NCBI GenBank assembly: GCA_020633235.1
Contig: JACKEA010000001.1
Span: forward strand, 868,001-932,000
Source: Polyangiaceae bacterium
GTDB taxonomy: Bacteria; Myxococcota_A; Polyangia; Polyangiales; Polyangiaceae
Reading direction: 5' to 3'
Length of the DNA: 64,000 bases
This document shows positions 7,124 to 15,806 of the stretch, in pieces. Position 1 is the first letter of the stretch. Each line of letters starts with the position of its first letter. The position numbers and the translations under genes were made by a program. The notes under the pieces were generated by a model, which worked only from the letters and a program-made list of their open reading frames with translations, ran no database searches and was not told where the DNA came from.

Positions 7124-9301
7124 TCAGCGATTTCGTTCGTCCAGGCGCCGCAGACCCTCGAGCACGAGCATGTCCGGGCTCATCTGGATGGTGGTCTCCT
7201 TGGGCTGGAACCCCGGCTCCAGAGCGAAGGTGCCTTCCGACAGAGCGAGCAGCTCGAAGAAGGCCTCCTGTCCGGTGATGTCGCCGATGATGGAATGGAC
7301 AATCTGTCCTTCCTGGAAGTGCACTTCGCCTTCGCGGCCGCCGGACTTCACCTTCAGACGGCCGCCCTTGCGGCTCTGATGCAGGATCTGCACGAGGTCC
7401 GGCAGCGCCATGTCGGAGAGCGAGCCCGCCACGCCGGAGGAGACGTCGTTCTTGGGGGCGGCCATCTGCAGCCGCCGGAGCTTGCCCGCGAGCACGTCAC
7501 CGCTGGTGGGCTTGACCACGAAGTCCTGCGCGCCCAGAGCAAAGCTCTTGTCCACGGCGGCGGCGTCCGACTGCCGGGCGACGAACAAGAACGGGATGTC
7601 GCGTGTTTCGTCGTTCTTGCGGATGCGAGACAAGAGCTCGAAGCCGTCGAAGGGCGAAAGCTCGATCTCGCTCAAAATGTAGCGCACGTTGCCGGCCTGG
7701 GTGATGCGCAGGGCTTGATCCGCAGAGCGCGCGACTTTCACCTCGAAGCCTTGGGCCACGAGGCGCAGCTCCAAGATGGTGGCTTCCTCGGCGTCCGGCT
7801 CGGCGATGAGCACCAGGGGCTTGTCGTCCGTGAGCTTGCGCCGAAGATCCTCACCGACGACCAACTGGCTCAGGAGCTCCAGCAAATCGGGATCGAAGAT
7901 GGTGCCCGCGTGCTGGCTCAGCACCTCGTGGGCTTCTTCGTGACTGAGCTCCTTGCGGAACGGATTGCGCGGATTGAGCGTCAAGTCCGAATAGCTGTCG
8001 CACAACGCCAAGATGCGTCCGCCCAGCGGAATGGACTTGCCCGCGAGGCGTCCGGGGAATCCCTTGCCATCGAAGCGCTCGTACATGGCGCCGGCGGCGG
8101 TGATCGCGTCCGGCGGTAGCCCCACGCCCTCCACCAGCCGCGACGGCGTGTACACCAGCTTCTGCGCGGCGTTTCGATGCGGCGCGTACTGAGCGACGTT
8201 CAGCACGGTGAGGTGGTAGGAGACGGGCTTGCCCAGATCGTGAAGGTTCGCCGCGATGGCCGCGTGCGTGGCGGCGATCTCGTCGAGCCCCATGCGCTGA
8301 ATCATCAGCCGCGAGAAGCGCGCGACGGACGACGAGTGCCCTCGGAACTCGTCGCGCGAGTTTTCGTTCAGGGAGACCAGCACGTTGAGGAGCTCCGCGA
8401 GATCTCGGACGCGGCGATCCACCGTGGTGCTGGCGGGGATTTCCGACACGGGCGCGGGCGTCACGGAACGACGCGGCAAGGGCAGGCTGGGCGCGGGGCG
8501 CGCGGGTGCTGCCGTCTTCGGCTTGGGCTTGGGGGCGGGCGCGGTGGCGATGTCCGAGTTGATCACCCCGGCCAGAAGCTCGTCGCCGTCGGGCCCCGTG
8601 CGCCGCAGGCGAGGGGAGGTGGAGCGTGGATTGGGCGCCGGCGGCGGGGGTTCGGCGGGCAGCGGCGGCGCGGGCGGCGGCGGCGCCGCGACGGCAGGGA
8701 GCGGCGTGCGGAAGTACTCCGCCTTCGGGGGCGAGAGCGGCGCCGGGTTCTCGCGTCGAGGCTGCATGCCGGTGTCGAGGGGACGCTCTTGGATCTCGCT
8801 CGCCTGGATCTGAGTGAAGGTGTCCGTCGCGATCTCGGCGAACGCCTGGATCTCGCCGCGATACCATTTGCGGATGGCCGCCCGCACGGCCGCGGGACGC
8901 GCCACGTACGCCTTCAGGTGGCGAACGCCGGTGGCGAGGGCGAGCTGCTTCACGTACTCGGGATCCCCCGCGTCGGGGGACACCACGGAGAGCGTCTCGC
9001 TGTCGGGCTCCCAGCGCACGGGAAACGCCAAGAGCTTCTCCGCAACGCGTTCGGGGATCCAGCGCAGCACGTCTCGCGGGATCTCGATGCGCGAGAGCTT
9101 GGCGGTGGACACGAAGTGGGTGCGGCAGCGCTCCGCGACGAAACGCAGCAAGCGATTCTCGTCGATGGCTCCCGTGCGCAGCAGCGCCTCCTCCATGCGC
9201 TCGTTGTAGAGCTGCATGCTCTGGATGGCGGCGCGGAGCTGCTTGTCCGTTATGACGGCTTCAGCGTGAAGCCGCTCGCCGACCCAGGTGGGAGTCCACA
9301 T
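7124..9301 (-). CDS. MshEN / HD-GYP / receiver / DUF4388 multidomain signalling protein
   Basis: 725 aa with four modules in order. Residues 1-150 resemble the GspE/PilB N-terminal MshEN domain, a known c-di-GMP-binding fold. After a Pro-rich linker, about 300-465 is an HD-GYP-type domain: HDLGKP gives the HD pair, and the GYP loop reads GKGFPGRLAGKSIPLGGRIL, i.e. GFP instead of GYP. About 500-620 is a response-regulator receiver in which the expected phospho-Asp is Glu (SEIELSPFDGFE). About 630-725 is DUF4388 (PatA-like). The set suggests c-di-GMP sensing and turnover with an unphosphorylatable or permanently on receiver. No kinase partner is adjacent. Confidence 0.85.
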   Translation of the reverse strand: MWTPTWVGERLHAEAVITDKQLRAAIQSMQLYNERMEEALLRTGAIDENRLLRFVAERCRTHFVSTAKLSRIEIPRDVLRWIPERVAEKLLAFPVRWEPDSETLSVVSPDAGDPEYVKQLALATGVRHLKAYVARPAAVRAAIRKWYRGEIQAFAEIATDTFTQIQASEIQERPLDTGMQPRRENPAPLSPPKAEYFRTPLPAVAAPPPPAPPLPAEPPPPAPNPRSTSPRLRRTGPDGDELLAGVINSDIATAPAPKPKPKTAAPARPAPSLPLPRRSVTPAPVSEIPASTTVDRRVRDLAELLNVLVSLNENSRDEFRGHSSSVARFSRLMIQRMGLDEIAATHAAIAANLHDLGKPVSYHLTVLNVAQYAPHRNAAQKLVYTPSRLVEGVGLPPDAITAAGAMYERFDGKGFPGRLAGKSIPLGGRILALCDSYSDLTLNPRNPFRKELSHEEAHEVLSQHAGTIFDPDLLELLSQLVVGEDLRRKLTDDKPLVLIAEPDAEEATILELRLVAQGFEVKVARSADQALRITQAGNVRYILSEIELSPFDGFELLSRIRKNDETRDIPFLFVARQSDAAAVDKSFALGAQDFVVKPTSGDVLAGKLRRLQMAAPKNDVSSGVAGSLSDMALPDLVQILHQSRKGGRLKVKSGGREGEVHFQEGQIVHSIIGDITGQEAFFELLALSEGTFALEPGFQPKETTIQMSPDMLVLEGLRRLDERNR

Positions 9302-9590
9302 GAACGATCCATTTTTTCAAACCGCAGCGTGTTACGTCAATTGTGCACGAAATTTCGCAGCCTTGCGGCCCTGCATGTCGGGAAAGTCAGGGGTCCGGCG
9401 CACCCCACGGGGGGCCTCGGGTGACACGGACACTGTCGAAAATTTGACCCTTCGTCGCTCGATCTGTCATCGACAAGGCGCCGGAACTGGGCTTTCCGAC
9501 GGCGACACGGCCGCTCGGCGAGGGACCCAGAGCAACTCGGGGCGTTGGCCCGGGCGTTGCACTGTACAGGTGCAAGCTGGAGTTTTCACC
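9302..9590. other. Divergent intergenic region (289 bp)
   Basis: Between the HD-GYP gene (minus) and the small gene at 9591 (plus). It is less GC-rich near 9310-9360 and holds a perfect 10-bp palindrome CGAAATTTCG at 9348-9357, plus TTGACG-like boxes on the minus strand (9335-9340) and TTGACC on the plus strand (9444-9449). Neither has a convincing -10 box, so promoters are only suspected here. No RNA gene or ORF with coding character was seen. Confidence 0.35.
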
Positions 9591-9908
9591 ATGACGATCG
9601 ACACCGAAGAGCGCGAACGACCCTCCGAGTGGCTCCGGCGTCTGCGCGAGGAGCGGCACCTCTACCGCCGTCTTTTGGCGGATGCCGGCAGCATTTCCCT
9701 GGCCGCCCACCGGCTGGCGCAGGCGCGGTGTCGCGTCCAGCCCGTGTCCTTCGCCATCCCAACGGTGGCGGAGCTTCGGGTGGCCGCGGACGAGATTGCG
9801 CTCAATGTGGGAGCAAAGCTCACACCGGTGACCGAGCAGTTGCTCCAGGATTGCGAAGCGGCGGGGCTCGCGGTGATCCTGCCGCTCTCGGCGCCGCACG
9901 CCGCCTGA
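9591..9908 (+). CDS. Small hypothetical protein
   Basis: 105 aa from ATG 9591, with CTGGAG 9-14 bp upstream deciding the start; the frame is open further back but without coding character. The protein is soluble and helical, Arg/Glu-rich at the N-terminus (SEWLRRLREERHLYRRLL), with no cysteine pair, signal or membrane segment. I recognise no domain. It converges with the lipoprotein gene ending at 9913, leaving only 4 bp between stops. Confidence 0.6.
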   Translation: MTIDTEERERPSEWLRRLREERHLYRRLLADAGSISLAAHRLAQARCRVQPVSFAIPTVAELRVAADEIALNVGAKLTPVTEQLLQDCEAAGLAVILPLSAPHAA

Positions 9909-9912
9909 CGCT

Positions 9913-11136
9913 TCAGTTGCAGAGCGAGGCGTCGGGCACCGCCACGGCGACGGTGGGCTCGACGATGAGCTCCCAATCGAAGGCGAAGCCGATGGCCAGA
10001 GCGTCGCACTGAGCGGCCGGCTTCTCGAAGCTGGGCGGGGCGTTGGCGAGATCCATTGCCGGCAGCAAGAACTGGTTCATGAACAGCGACGCGAGTGTGT
10101 CGTTGCAGCTCACCAGCTCCTTGGCGAGCGGCAAGAACTCGGTTTCCAGCGTCGCTTTGCCGGCCACGGCGCTGAGCATGGAGCGCACGGCCCCGTCGTG
10201 CAGGGGCGACAGCTCCACGGCCAGCGTGATGGTGGCCGTGTTCACGATGGTGATGCCGTTCAAGACGTACATGGGCATCGGTCCGGGGGAGTCTCCCAGA
10301 TCCCCGCTGACCCACACGTTGCCCTTGAGGTAGCCCTTCGGGAACGTGTAGCGGGGCACGACGGGCTCGGGAGGCGGAGTGTCTGCCTCCCCCGCGTCGA
10401 CCCCGGCTTCCGGCGTACCGGCGTCCGGCGCTCCGGCCTCACTGCCGAGCACGGTCTTGGAGTCGATCCAGAAGTCGTCCGATCCGTTCCACTTCGGATT
10501 CTGGCCCGGGTTGACGGCGGTGACGAGCAGCGCGCCGGGCACGTAAGGATCGTCGCTGCCGGGATCCAGATCGCTCAGCATGAGCACCATGGTGGGCTTG
10601 TCGCCGCTCTCCAGATCCGCGTGCAGGCCCAGCTCGAAGTCCTTCGACAAGAACTGCGACCCGTATGCGAGCACTCGCCCCGCGCCGTTGTCGCGGCCGT
10701 CCTCACCATCGGTCAGCGACTCGTCCGCCGCGCTCGGCGGCCGCTTGCAGACCTTGGAAGCGTTGGCAATGCTGATGGCTTGGGTGGTGTTCTCGCTGTC
10801 GATGGCGTGACCGATTCGCTGCCACGCCGTGTCGTCCTTCGTGCCCGTGGTGGGGTCGACGGTGCCGAGGAAGATGCGTCGTGCGGCGAACCAACGAGTC
10901 ACGCCCTTGCCCGATGGCACGGCCGGACCGGCGGGCCGCTCCGGAGGAATGGCCGAAGCTCCGTTGGGCCCCGTCGTCGCGTCCCAGCCCGCTTCGGCCG
11001 CGCCGTCGATGACCACGGCGGCCGCGTCCAGGTACTTGGGATCGAGCTCCTTGTCCTCGATGCCGGCGAGGGTCTGGCAGGCCACGGCGACGGCGCACGT
11101 GGCGAGCAGAGCCCCTCGGACGCGCCGGCTCACCAT
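9913..11136 (-). CDS. Lipoprotein of unknown function
   Basis: Start ATG at 11136-11134 gives 407 aa. The open frame continues to 11670 but that part overlaps a clear TPR gene and is a shadow. The N-terminus (MVSRRVRGALLATCAVAVAC) is a lipoprotein signal with Cys20 as the anchor. The mature protein contains an Asp/Ala/Glu-rich linker around residues 230-250 (AGAPDAGTPEAGVDAGEADT) between two soluble halves. No catalytic motif recognised. The start overlaps the end of the upstream TPR gene by 7 bp, and that gene overlaps a kinase, so the three are probably one coupled operon. Confidence 0.75.
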   Translation of the reverse strand: MVSRRVRGALLATCAVAVACQTLAGIEDKELDPKYLDAAAVVIDGAAEAGWDATTGPNGASAIPPERPAGPAVPSGKGVTRWFAARRIFLGTVDPTTGTKDDTAWQRIGHAIDSENTTQAISIANASKVCKRPPSAADESLTDGEDGRDNGAGRVLAYGSQFLSKDFELGLHADLESGDKPTMVLMLSDLDPGSDDPYVPGALLVTAVNPGQNPKWNGSDDFWIDSKTVLGSEAGAPDAGTPEAGVDAGEADTPPPEPVVPRYTFPKGYLKGNVWVSGDLGDSPGPMPMYVLNGITIVNTATITLAVELSPLHDGAVRSMLSAVAGKATLETEFLPLAKELVSCNDTLASLFMNQFLLPAMDLANAPPSFEKPAAQCDALAIGFAFDWELIVEPTVAVAVPDASLCN

Positions 11137-12125
11137 GAGCCCGAGAGTAGGACACTGCCGTTGTGGGCGCCAATCGCGGCGTCCACCCGGAGCGCGTCCG
11201 CCTGCTCTTTCTTCTTCGGGGCCGTCAAGTAGAGCCAGGTTCCCACGCCCACGGCCACGACGCCCACGGCGAAGGCGACGTTCGCGACGTTGGCGGAACG
11301 CTGGGATTGGTCGTTCAGCTCCACGCCGCGCGGGTCGCACAGCGTGCCGTCGCAGTGCTCCTCGCTCTGGCTGTTCTGATTCACCGCCCGCACGCCGAAG
11401 TAGGAGCCCACGCCCAACGCGATGACGCCCGCGCCGCCGACGGCCAGGCCGATGAGACGCTCTTTGGAGCCGTCCTCGCCCGTGTCCTTGGGTGGCGGCG
11501 GCTTGGGGGCGGGCTGGGGCGCCGGCTTCTCGATCTTCTGCAGGGGCTCCACGGTGACGGTCTTGTCGTCCTTTTCCTCGAGCGTCACACTCGTGCTCCA
11601 CGCTTCGTGGTCCGGCGCCGTGGCGGAGATCTCGACGCGTCCGGGATCGACGGGCACGGGGGTGCCCCACGCCGCAGCGGCGACCTCGACGTTTCCGCGG
11701 CGTATCGACAAGCCCTCGACCCTGGCGGTTTCGGGGACTTGGATGGTGAGGCGGCTGAGGCGGGGCTCGAGCTTGACGATCTCTCGCTCCGCCAGGTGGA
11801 TGCGATCTCGACGTTTGGCTTCCTTCGCGAGCGCCAGCGCTTCCTGAAACTCAACCCATGCCGACGCCGTCAGTCCTTGGCGTGCGTGGCATACGGCCAG
11901 GTTGAGGAGCGTGCCACCTTGGGGATCGAGGCGCTGGCTCTCCGCCAGCTTGGGACAGGCTTCGTCGTACGCCTTCTTCTTCATCAAGCGTTTGGCATCG
12001 CGAAACAGCGCGTCGGCCGTGGCGCGCTCGCCGGCGGTGGGCTCCGCGTGCAGGGCGGTGGGCGCCAAGAGCAGCGTCAGGAGCAACGCTTTGAGGCTAG
12101 TAGCGATCGTCCAACGGATCCGCAT
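11130..12125 (-). CDS. Exported TPR/PEGA-like protein with membrane hairpin
   Basis: 331 aa with a cleavable signal (LLLTLLLAPTALHA, cleavage after about residue 27). Residues 30-110 form TPR-like helices (ADALFRDAKRLMKKKAYDEA, NLAVCHARQGLTASAWVEF). Residues about 120-190 look like a beta-rich PEGA-type region, followed by a Pro/Lys linker and two hydrophobic stretches (GLAVGGAGVIALGVGSYFGV and VAFAVGVVAVGVGTWLYL). This layout recurs in myxobacteria beside Hanks kinases, and a paralogue with the same architecture lies at 56611-57663. It overlaps the kinase by 29 bp and the lipoprotein by 7 bp. Probably an envelope adaptor; function is inferred. Confidence 0.75.
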   Translation of the reverse strand: MRIRWTIATSLKALLLTLLLAPTALHAEPTAGERATADALFRDAKRLMKKKAYDEACPKLAESQRLDPQGGTLLNLAVCHARQGLTASAWVEFQEALALAKEAKRRDRIHLAEREIVKLEPRLSRLTIQVPETARVEGLSIRRGNVEVAAAAWGTPVPVDPGRVEISATAPDHEAWSTSVTLEEKDDKTVTVEPLQKIEKPAPQPAPKPPPPKDTGEDGSKERLIGLAVGGAGVIALGVGSYFGVRAVNQNSQSEEHCDGTLCDPRGVELNDQSQRSANVANVAFAVGVVAVGVGTWLYLTAPKKKEQADALRVDAAIGAHNGSVLLSGSW

Positions 12126-13452
12126 GGTGCCTTTTCGTGGGCGGGGCCTTGGGCGTTGGCGGCGCGTCGGCGGTGTCTTCGCTGGACGCGGTGGGCTGGG
12201 CGCCGGCTTCCGCCAGCGCGGGGACGGCCGTGGTGGGCGTCGGTGCCGCCGCCACCGCCACCGGCTGGGTGGGCGGGGTGTCCACGGCTTCCACCTGCGC
12301 CGTGGGGGGCGCCGCGGAGCGGGCCCGCAGGGCGAGCGCGACGATCACCCCCAAGAAGACCAATAGGCCCACGGACGCGCCCAACAAGATGCCTCGCGAG
12401 GTCGAGCGGCGGCGCTGGTGGGTGGTACCCCAGGCCTGGGCGGTGTCCACGGCGATGGCGCTGGACGACACCCGCGGCCAGGGACGGCTGGCCTCGAGGG
12501 GATCGGCGGCGGCCAGATCGCGGATGCGACCGAGGTGCGAGAGGGAGCCTGGTCCGGCCCAAGGGCGGAGCTTCTCCGCGAGCTGTGCCACGCTCTGGGG
12601 GCGAGCCTCGGGGCGCTTTTCCAGGCAGCTCAAGACCACGTCTCCCAGGGGCCGGGGCAGGTCGCGTCGACGCTCGCTCGGGTGCACGGGCGCGTCACTC
12701 ACGATGGCGGCGGAGAGGGCCGGCAGCGTCTCCGCCATGAACGGCGGCGCTGCGGTCAGCACCTCGTACAGGATCACGCCCAAGGCCCAGACGTCGGTTC
12801 TGAGGTCGACGCTCTTGCTGCTGCGCACTTGCTCCGGTGACATGTGCGTTGGAGTGCCGAACACATCGGTGGTGTGTGTGAGATTCGGCGTGAACTCCGG
12901 CGCCGTGGAAAACCAGTCGCTCTTGGAGATGCCGAAGTCGAGCAGCTTGACGAAGCCGAGCTGGCCCGGGCGCTGCAGCACCATGATGTTGTCGGGTTTC
13001 AGGTCGCGGTGGACGATGCCGATGCCGTGACACTCGGCGAGGGCGATACAGGCCTGCAGCACGTAGTCGATCGTCTCGGCGACGGGGAGCGGGCCCCGCT
13101 GTGCGGTCAGCGCGCCCAGCGTCACGCCGGGCAGATACTCCATCACCATGTACGGGACGCCGCTATCGAGACGACCCACGTCGTAGATGCGAACGACGTG
13201 GTCGTTGGAGATGGCGCTCGCCGCGCGGGCCTCGCGCAAGAAGCGCTCCACGGCGGTGCCGATCTGGGCGGCTTGGGGTGGCAACAGCTTGATGGCGACG
13301 CGGCGCTCGAGCTCCAGCTGGACCGCGGTGATCACCGCGCCCATGCCGCCGGCCCCCACGAGCCCCTCCACCCGATACTTGCCGGCAAGCAGCTGTCCCG
13401 GCGCCGGGATCCAGCCGAGGTCGTTCGGGTTTTGGCCGACGGGCCCCATCAT
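12097..13452 (-). CDS. Hanks-type Ser/Thr protein kinase, single-pass membrane
   Basis: 451 aa. The kinase domain (about 26-290) has the glycine loop GAGGMGAV, VAIKLL lysine, HRDLKPDN catalytic loop, DFGISK, and SPEQ in place of APE, all consistent with activity. A hydrophobic segment at about 350-370 (ILLGASVGLLVFLGVIVALA) anchors it, leaving a periplasmic Ala/Pro/Thr-rich tail of about 80 residues that ends in a charged stretch. It is the first gene of a three-gene overlapping set with the TPR/PEGA protein and the lipoprotein, which suggests that these exported proteins feed into its signal or are reporters of it. Confidence 0.9.
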   Translation of the reverse strand: MMGPVGQNPNDLGWIPAPGQLLAGKYRVEGLVGAGGMGAVITAVQLELERRVAIKLLPPQAAQIGTAVERFLREARAASAISNDHVVRIYDVGRLDSGVPYMVMEYLPGVTLGALTAQRGPLPVAETIDYVLQACIALAECHGIGIVHRDLKPDNIMVLQRPGQLGFVKLLDFGISKSDWFSTAPEFTPNLTHTTDVFGTPTHMSPEQVRSSKSVDLRTDVWALGVILYEVLTAAPPFMAETLPALSAAIVSDAPVHPSERRRDLPRPLGDVVLSCLEKRPEARPQSVAQLAEKLRPWAGPGSLSHLGRIRDLAAADPLEASRPWPRVSSSAIAVDTAQAWGTTHQRRRSTSRGILLGASVGLLVFLGVIVALALRARSAAPPTAQVEAVDTPPTQPVAVAAAPTPTTAVPALAEAGAQPTASSEDTADAPPTPKAPPTKRHHADPLDDRY

Positions 13453-13498
13453 CTTGGATTATCCGCGACGGGCCGGCGGCGGACAAGCGAGCGCCGGT

Positions 13499-14710
13499 TC
13501 AGGTCAGCAGGCCGGGGGCGACGATGAACAACAGGCCAAAACCGACGAGCAACACGCCGCTCACTCCCTTGAGGACCTTGGCGCCCCGCTCGCTGAGCGT
13601 CATGCGGTGTAGGGTCAAGGCATAGACCGTGACGATCAGCGCGAGCGGCACGACGTAGGCCACGTTGTAGAGCGCCAGGTAGGCCGTGCGGGTCAGGGGC
13701 GAGAGCTCCTCCCGCAGTGTGAGGATTCGCGTGTAGACCGCCGGCAGGCCCAGGGTGCAGCCGAGCTCCACGAGGTTCACCAGAAAGGCCAGGACAGCGA
13801 TGCCGACGAACGCGGCGGGCAAGCTCGCCGCGCTCGCGATGCGACGCATTCGCCGATACAGCCCGGGCTTCATCTTGTCGGGGATGGTCAGGGATAGGCC
13901 CTTCTTGAACCAGACCAGCTCCTTGAGATTCACGAGCCCCAAGCCCAGCACCACCACACCCAGGGCGAGGGTGATGGTGCGCGACAGACCGATCAAGGAT
14001 AACAGCCCCGCCCAAGCCGTCATGAACACGAAGTAGACGACGCCGGAGGCGACCACGAAGGTGCCCCCGAAGAGCGCCAGGCGTTTCCTCGATTTGACGT
14101 GGACCAGGATGCTGAGCAGCACCAAGAGCACCCACATGGCGCAGGGGTTGATGCCGTCCACCAGGCCGATCAGCAACGTGAACGTCGGCAGCGAAATGCT
14201 GCTCGGGTCGACGCGTCCGATCATGGGCACGTCGATGAAGCGCTCGGCCTTGGGTCGCTTGCCGCGTGCGAGATCGATGACGCGGGCCTCGGTCGTGGCG
14301 CCGTCGTAGCCGACGATCCACTCTTTGCCGATCACGAAGCTCGGGACACCGACGGCCTTGGCGCCCAGCCGTTGCATGACGCCGATGAAGCGGCGCCGAC
14401 CTTCGGGATCGCTGCGCACCTCGATGCTCTCCACGCGTACTCCCGGGATCTCCTCGGGCAGGCGCGCCACGAAGGGCTTGGCCTGCTCGCAGTGCGGGCA
14501 GCCGGTACCCCAGAAGAACAGCACGACCAGCCCCTCCTGGGCACCGGCGTCTTCTTCTTCTGCGAGCTCGAGATCGATGTCCACGGGGCAGGCTCCGGGA
14601 TCGACGATGCAGTCTCCATCCGGACCCGCATCCAGCGGATCTGCCGCGGCCGTCGCCGCCAGCAACGCACAGAGGAGCCAGACCAAGAGGACGAGGGCGC
14701 GGCGGAGCAC
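13499..14710 (-). CDS. Thioredoxin-fold CPHC domain fused to DsbD/CcdA-like membrane protein
   Basis: 403 aa. A signal peptide (LVLLVWLLCALLAATAAA) precedes a thioredoxin-like domain with active-site CPHC in FFWGTGCPHCEQAKPF (about 71-74) and a cis-Pro in VGVPSFVIG. From about 175 there are six or seven membrane segments, with DsbD/CcdA-type cysteines in GINPCAMW and VELGCTLGLPAVYT. Such proteins pass electrons across the inner membrane to periplasmic thiol proteins. Here the soluble domain precedes the membrane part, unlike E. coli DsbD. The gene follows a second CPHC protein by 4 bp, a likely redox partner. Confidence 0.85.
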   Translation of the reverse strand: MLRRALVLLVWLLCALLAATAAADPLDAGPDGDCIVDPGACPVDIDLELAEEEDAGAQEGLVVLFFWGTGCPHCEQAKPFVARLPEEIPGVRVESIEVRSDPEGRRRFIGVMQRLGAKAVGVPSFVIGKEWIVGYDGATTEARVIDLARGKRPKAERFIDVPMIGRVDPSSISLPTFTLLIGLVDGINPCAMWVLLVLLSILVHVKSRKRLALFGGTFVVASGVVYFVFMTAWAGLLSLIGLSRTITLALGVVVLGLGLVNLKELVWFKKGLSLTIPDKMKPGLYRRMRRIASAASLPAAFVGIAVLAFLVNLVELGCTLGLPAVYTRILTLREELSPLTRTAYLALYNVAYVVPLALIVTVYALTLHRMTLSERGAKVLKGVSGVLLVGFGLLFIVAPGLLT

Positions 14711-14714
14711 GGCC

Positions 14715-15071
14715 TCACTCCCTCCTGCAGCGCTCCACCAGCTCGCGAAGGCAGCGCTCGCTCTGCCCCTTGGTGAAGCCCTGCACGAAGCCGTTCCCGC
14801 ACACGAAGGTCGGAACCACGGCCTTCTCGATCTTCAGCCGCCGCACCTCCCGAGCGAAGCGCCGTCGTCCTTCCTTGTCGCGGCGCACCTCCCACGCCTC
14901 CACGACGAGCTTTGGGAACTCCTGCTGCAACTTCTTCAAGAACGGCCGAGCGGCGGCGCAGTGCGGACAACCCTCCGCCCAGAAGAACGAGAGCACGCGT
15001 CGCGGGGTCGCCACCGCGCTCGGTGACACGACGCTAATGGCGAGCAGCGCCAGGAGCTGGCGGCGACGCAT
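14715..15071 (-). CDS. Exported glutaredoxin/thioredoxin-like CPHC protein
   Basis: Start ATG 15071 (118 aa) gives a proper signal peptide (MRRRQLLALLAISVVSPSAVA); the frame extends to 15143 without coding support. The mature protein has FFWAEGCPHCAAARPF and a cis-Pro in AVVPTFVCGN. It aligns along its length with the thioredoxin domain of the next gene (compare EVRRDKEGRRRF with EVRSDPEGRRRF), so the two arose by duplication. A third cysteine follows the cis-Pro region. Likely a periplasmic thiol reductant fed by the membrane partner. Confidence 0.8.
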   Translation of the reverse strand: MRRRQLLALLAISVVSPSAVATPRRVLSFFWAEGCPHCAAARPFLKKLQQEFPKLVVEAWEVRRDKEGRRRFAREVRRLKIEKAVVPTFVCGNGFVQGFTKGQSERCLRELVERCRRE

Positions 15072-15176
15072 GGTCCTCGAACGCCATGCAGCATCCCTCG
15101 TGCCACGGAGAAATGCGCGGGAACGCGGCGGCGTGCTCCGCAAGCCTTGCGTTGGGCTCGGGTGCCAGCGCAGCCG

Positions 15177-15725
15177 TTACATTGGGCGATGCGTGAAGTG
15201 CGCCTCGCCGCCGGGCGCGTCGCCGGTCAAGTCGAGGTCCACCGTCAACTTGGTGCGCTCCGGTCGGCACGCGGCTTCGTTCCCCTCGGTGCACCAGTAG
15301 TACGTGAGGCTCACCTCCGCGGGGCCCGTGGCACCGTCCGCCACGACGATGGGAAGCCGAATGGGGAGCGAGCTCTTGTCGAGCTTGGTCTTGATGCGCT
15401 TCGGGAACTTCAAGTGCTCGCCGTGAGCGACGACGGAGAGGGGAGCTCCTTCGGTGAGCTTGGCCTTTGCTGGCGGCTCGATGGAGATCACCAGTGTTCC
15501 GGCGCCGGGACCGAGCTGCCCCGCGGCCTTCACCCGGCGGTGCGATGCCTTCATGTGCGTCGGCTCGGCGGCCGTGACCAAGGCGGCGGGGGCCTGACGC
15601 GCGGCTTCTCCAGGTGGAGCCGGGTTCTTGGTGCAACCCGAGACCGCGATGCCCGTGATCAAGGCGAGCGTCCCCGCGGTTTTGGGGGTGACAAGCTGCA
15701 TCTTTCGCCAGATACGTAAAGTCAT
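15177..15725 (-). CDS. Small lipoprotein, unknown function
   Basis: 182 aa from ATG 15725; an alternative ATG lies at 15701. The N-terminus (KMQLVTPKTAGTLALITGIAVSGC) is a lipoprotein signal. The mature part is beta-rich, with a conserved-looking cysteine pair in YYWCTEGNEAACRPE, and a passage (LVISIEPPAKAKLTEGAPLS) that resembles the end domain of proteins sensing thiols such as thiol:disulphide interchange proteins, though this is weak. Its position just upstream of the CPHC pair on the same strand (gap about 105 bp) makes an envelope redox role possible. Function unproven. Confidence 0.65.
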   Translation of the reverse strand: MTLRIWRKMQLVTPKTAGTLALITGIAVSGCTKNPAPPGEAARQAPAALVTAAEPTHMKASHRRVKAAGQLGPGAGTLVISIEPPAKAKLTEGAPLSVVAHGEHLKFPKRIKTKLDKSSLPIRLPIVVADGATGPAEVSLTYYWCTEGNEAACRPERTKLTVDLDLTGDAPGGEAHFTHRPM

Positions 15726-15806
15726 GGTCGCCGGTTTCTGTTCCTGTTCCCGGCCGGAGCAGTGTACCGGGCTCCCGTAGGAGCCGGTGAGCGGGAAAAT
15801 GGGTGC

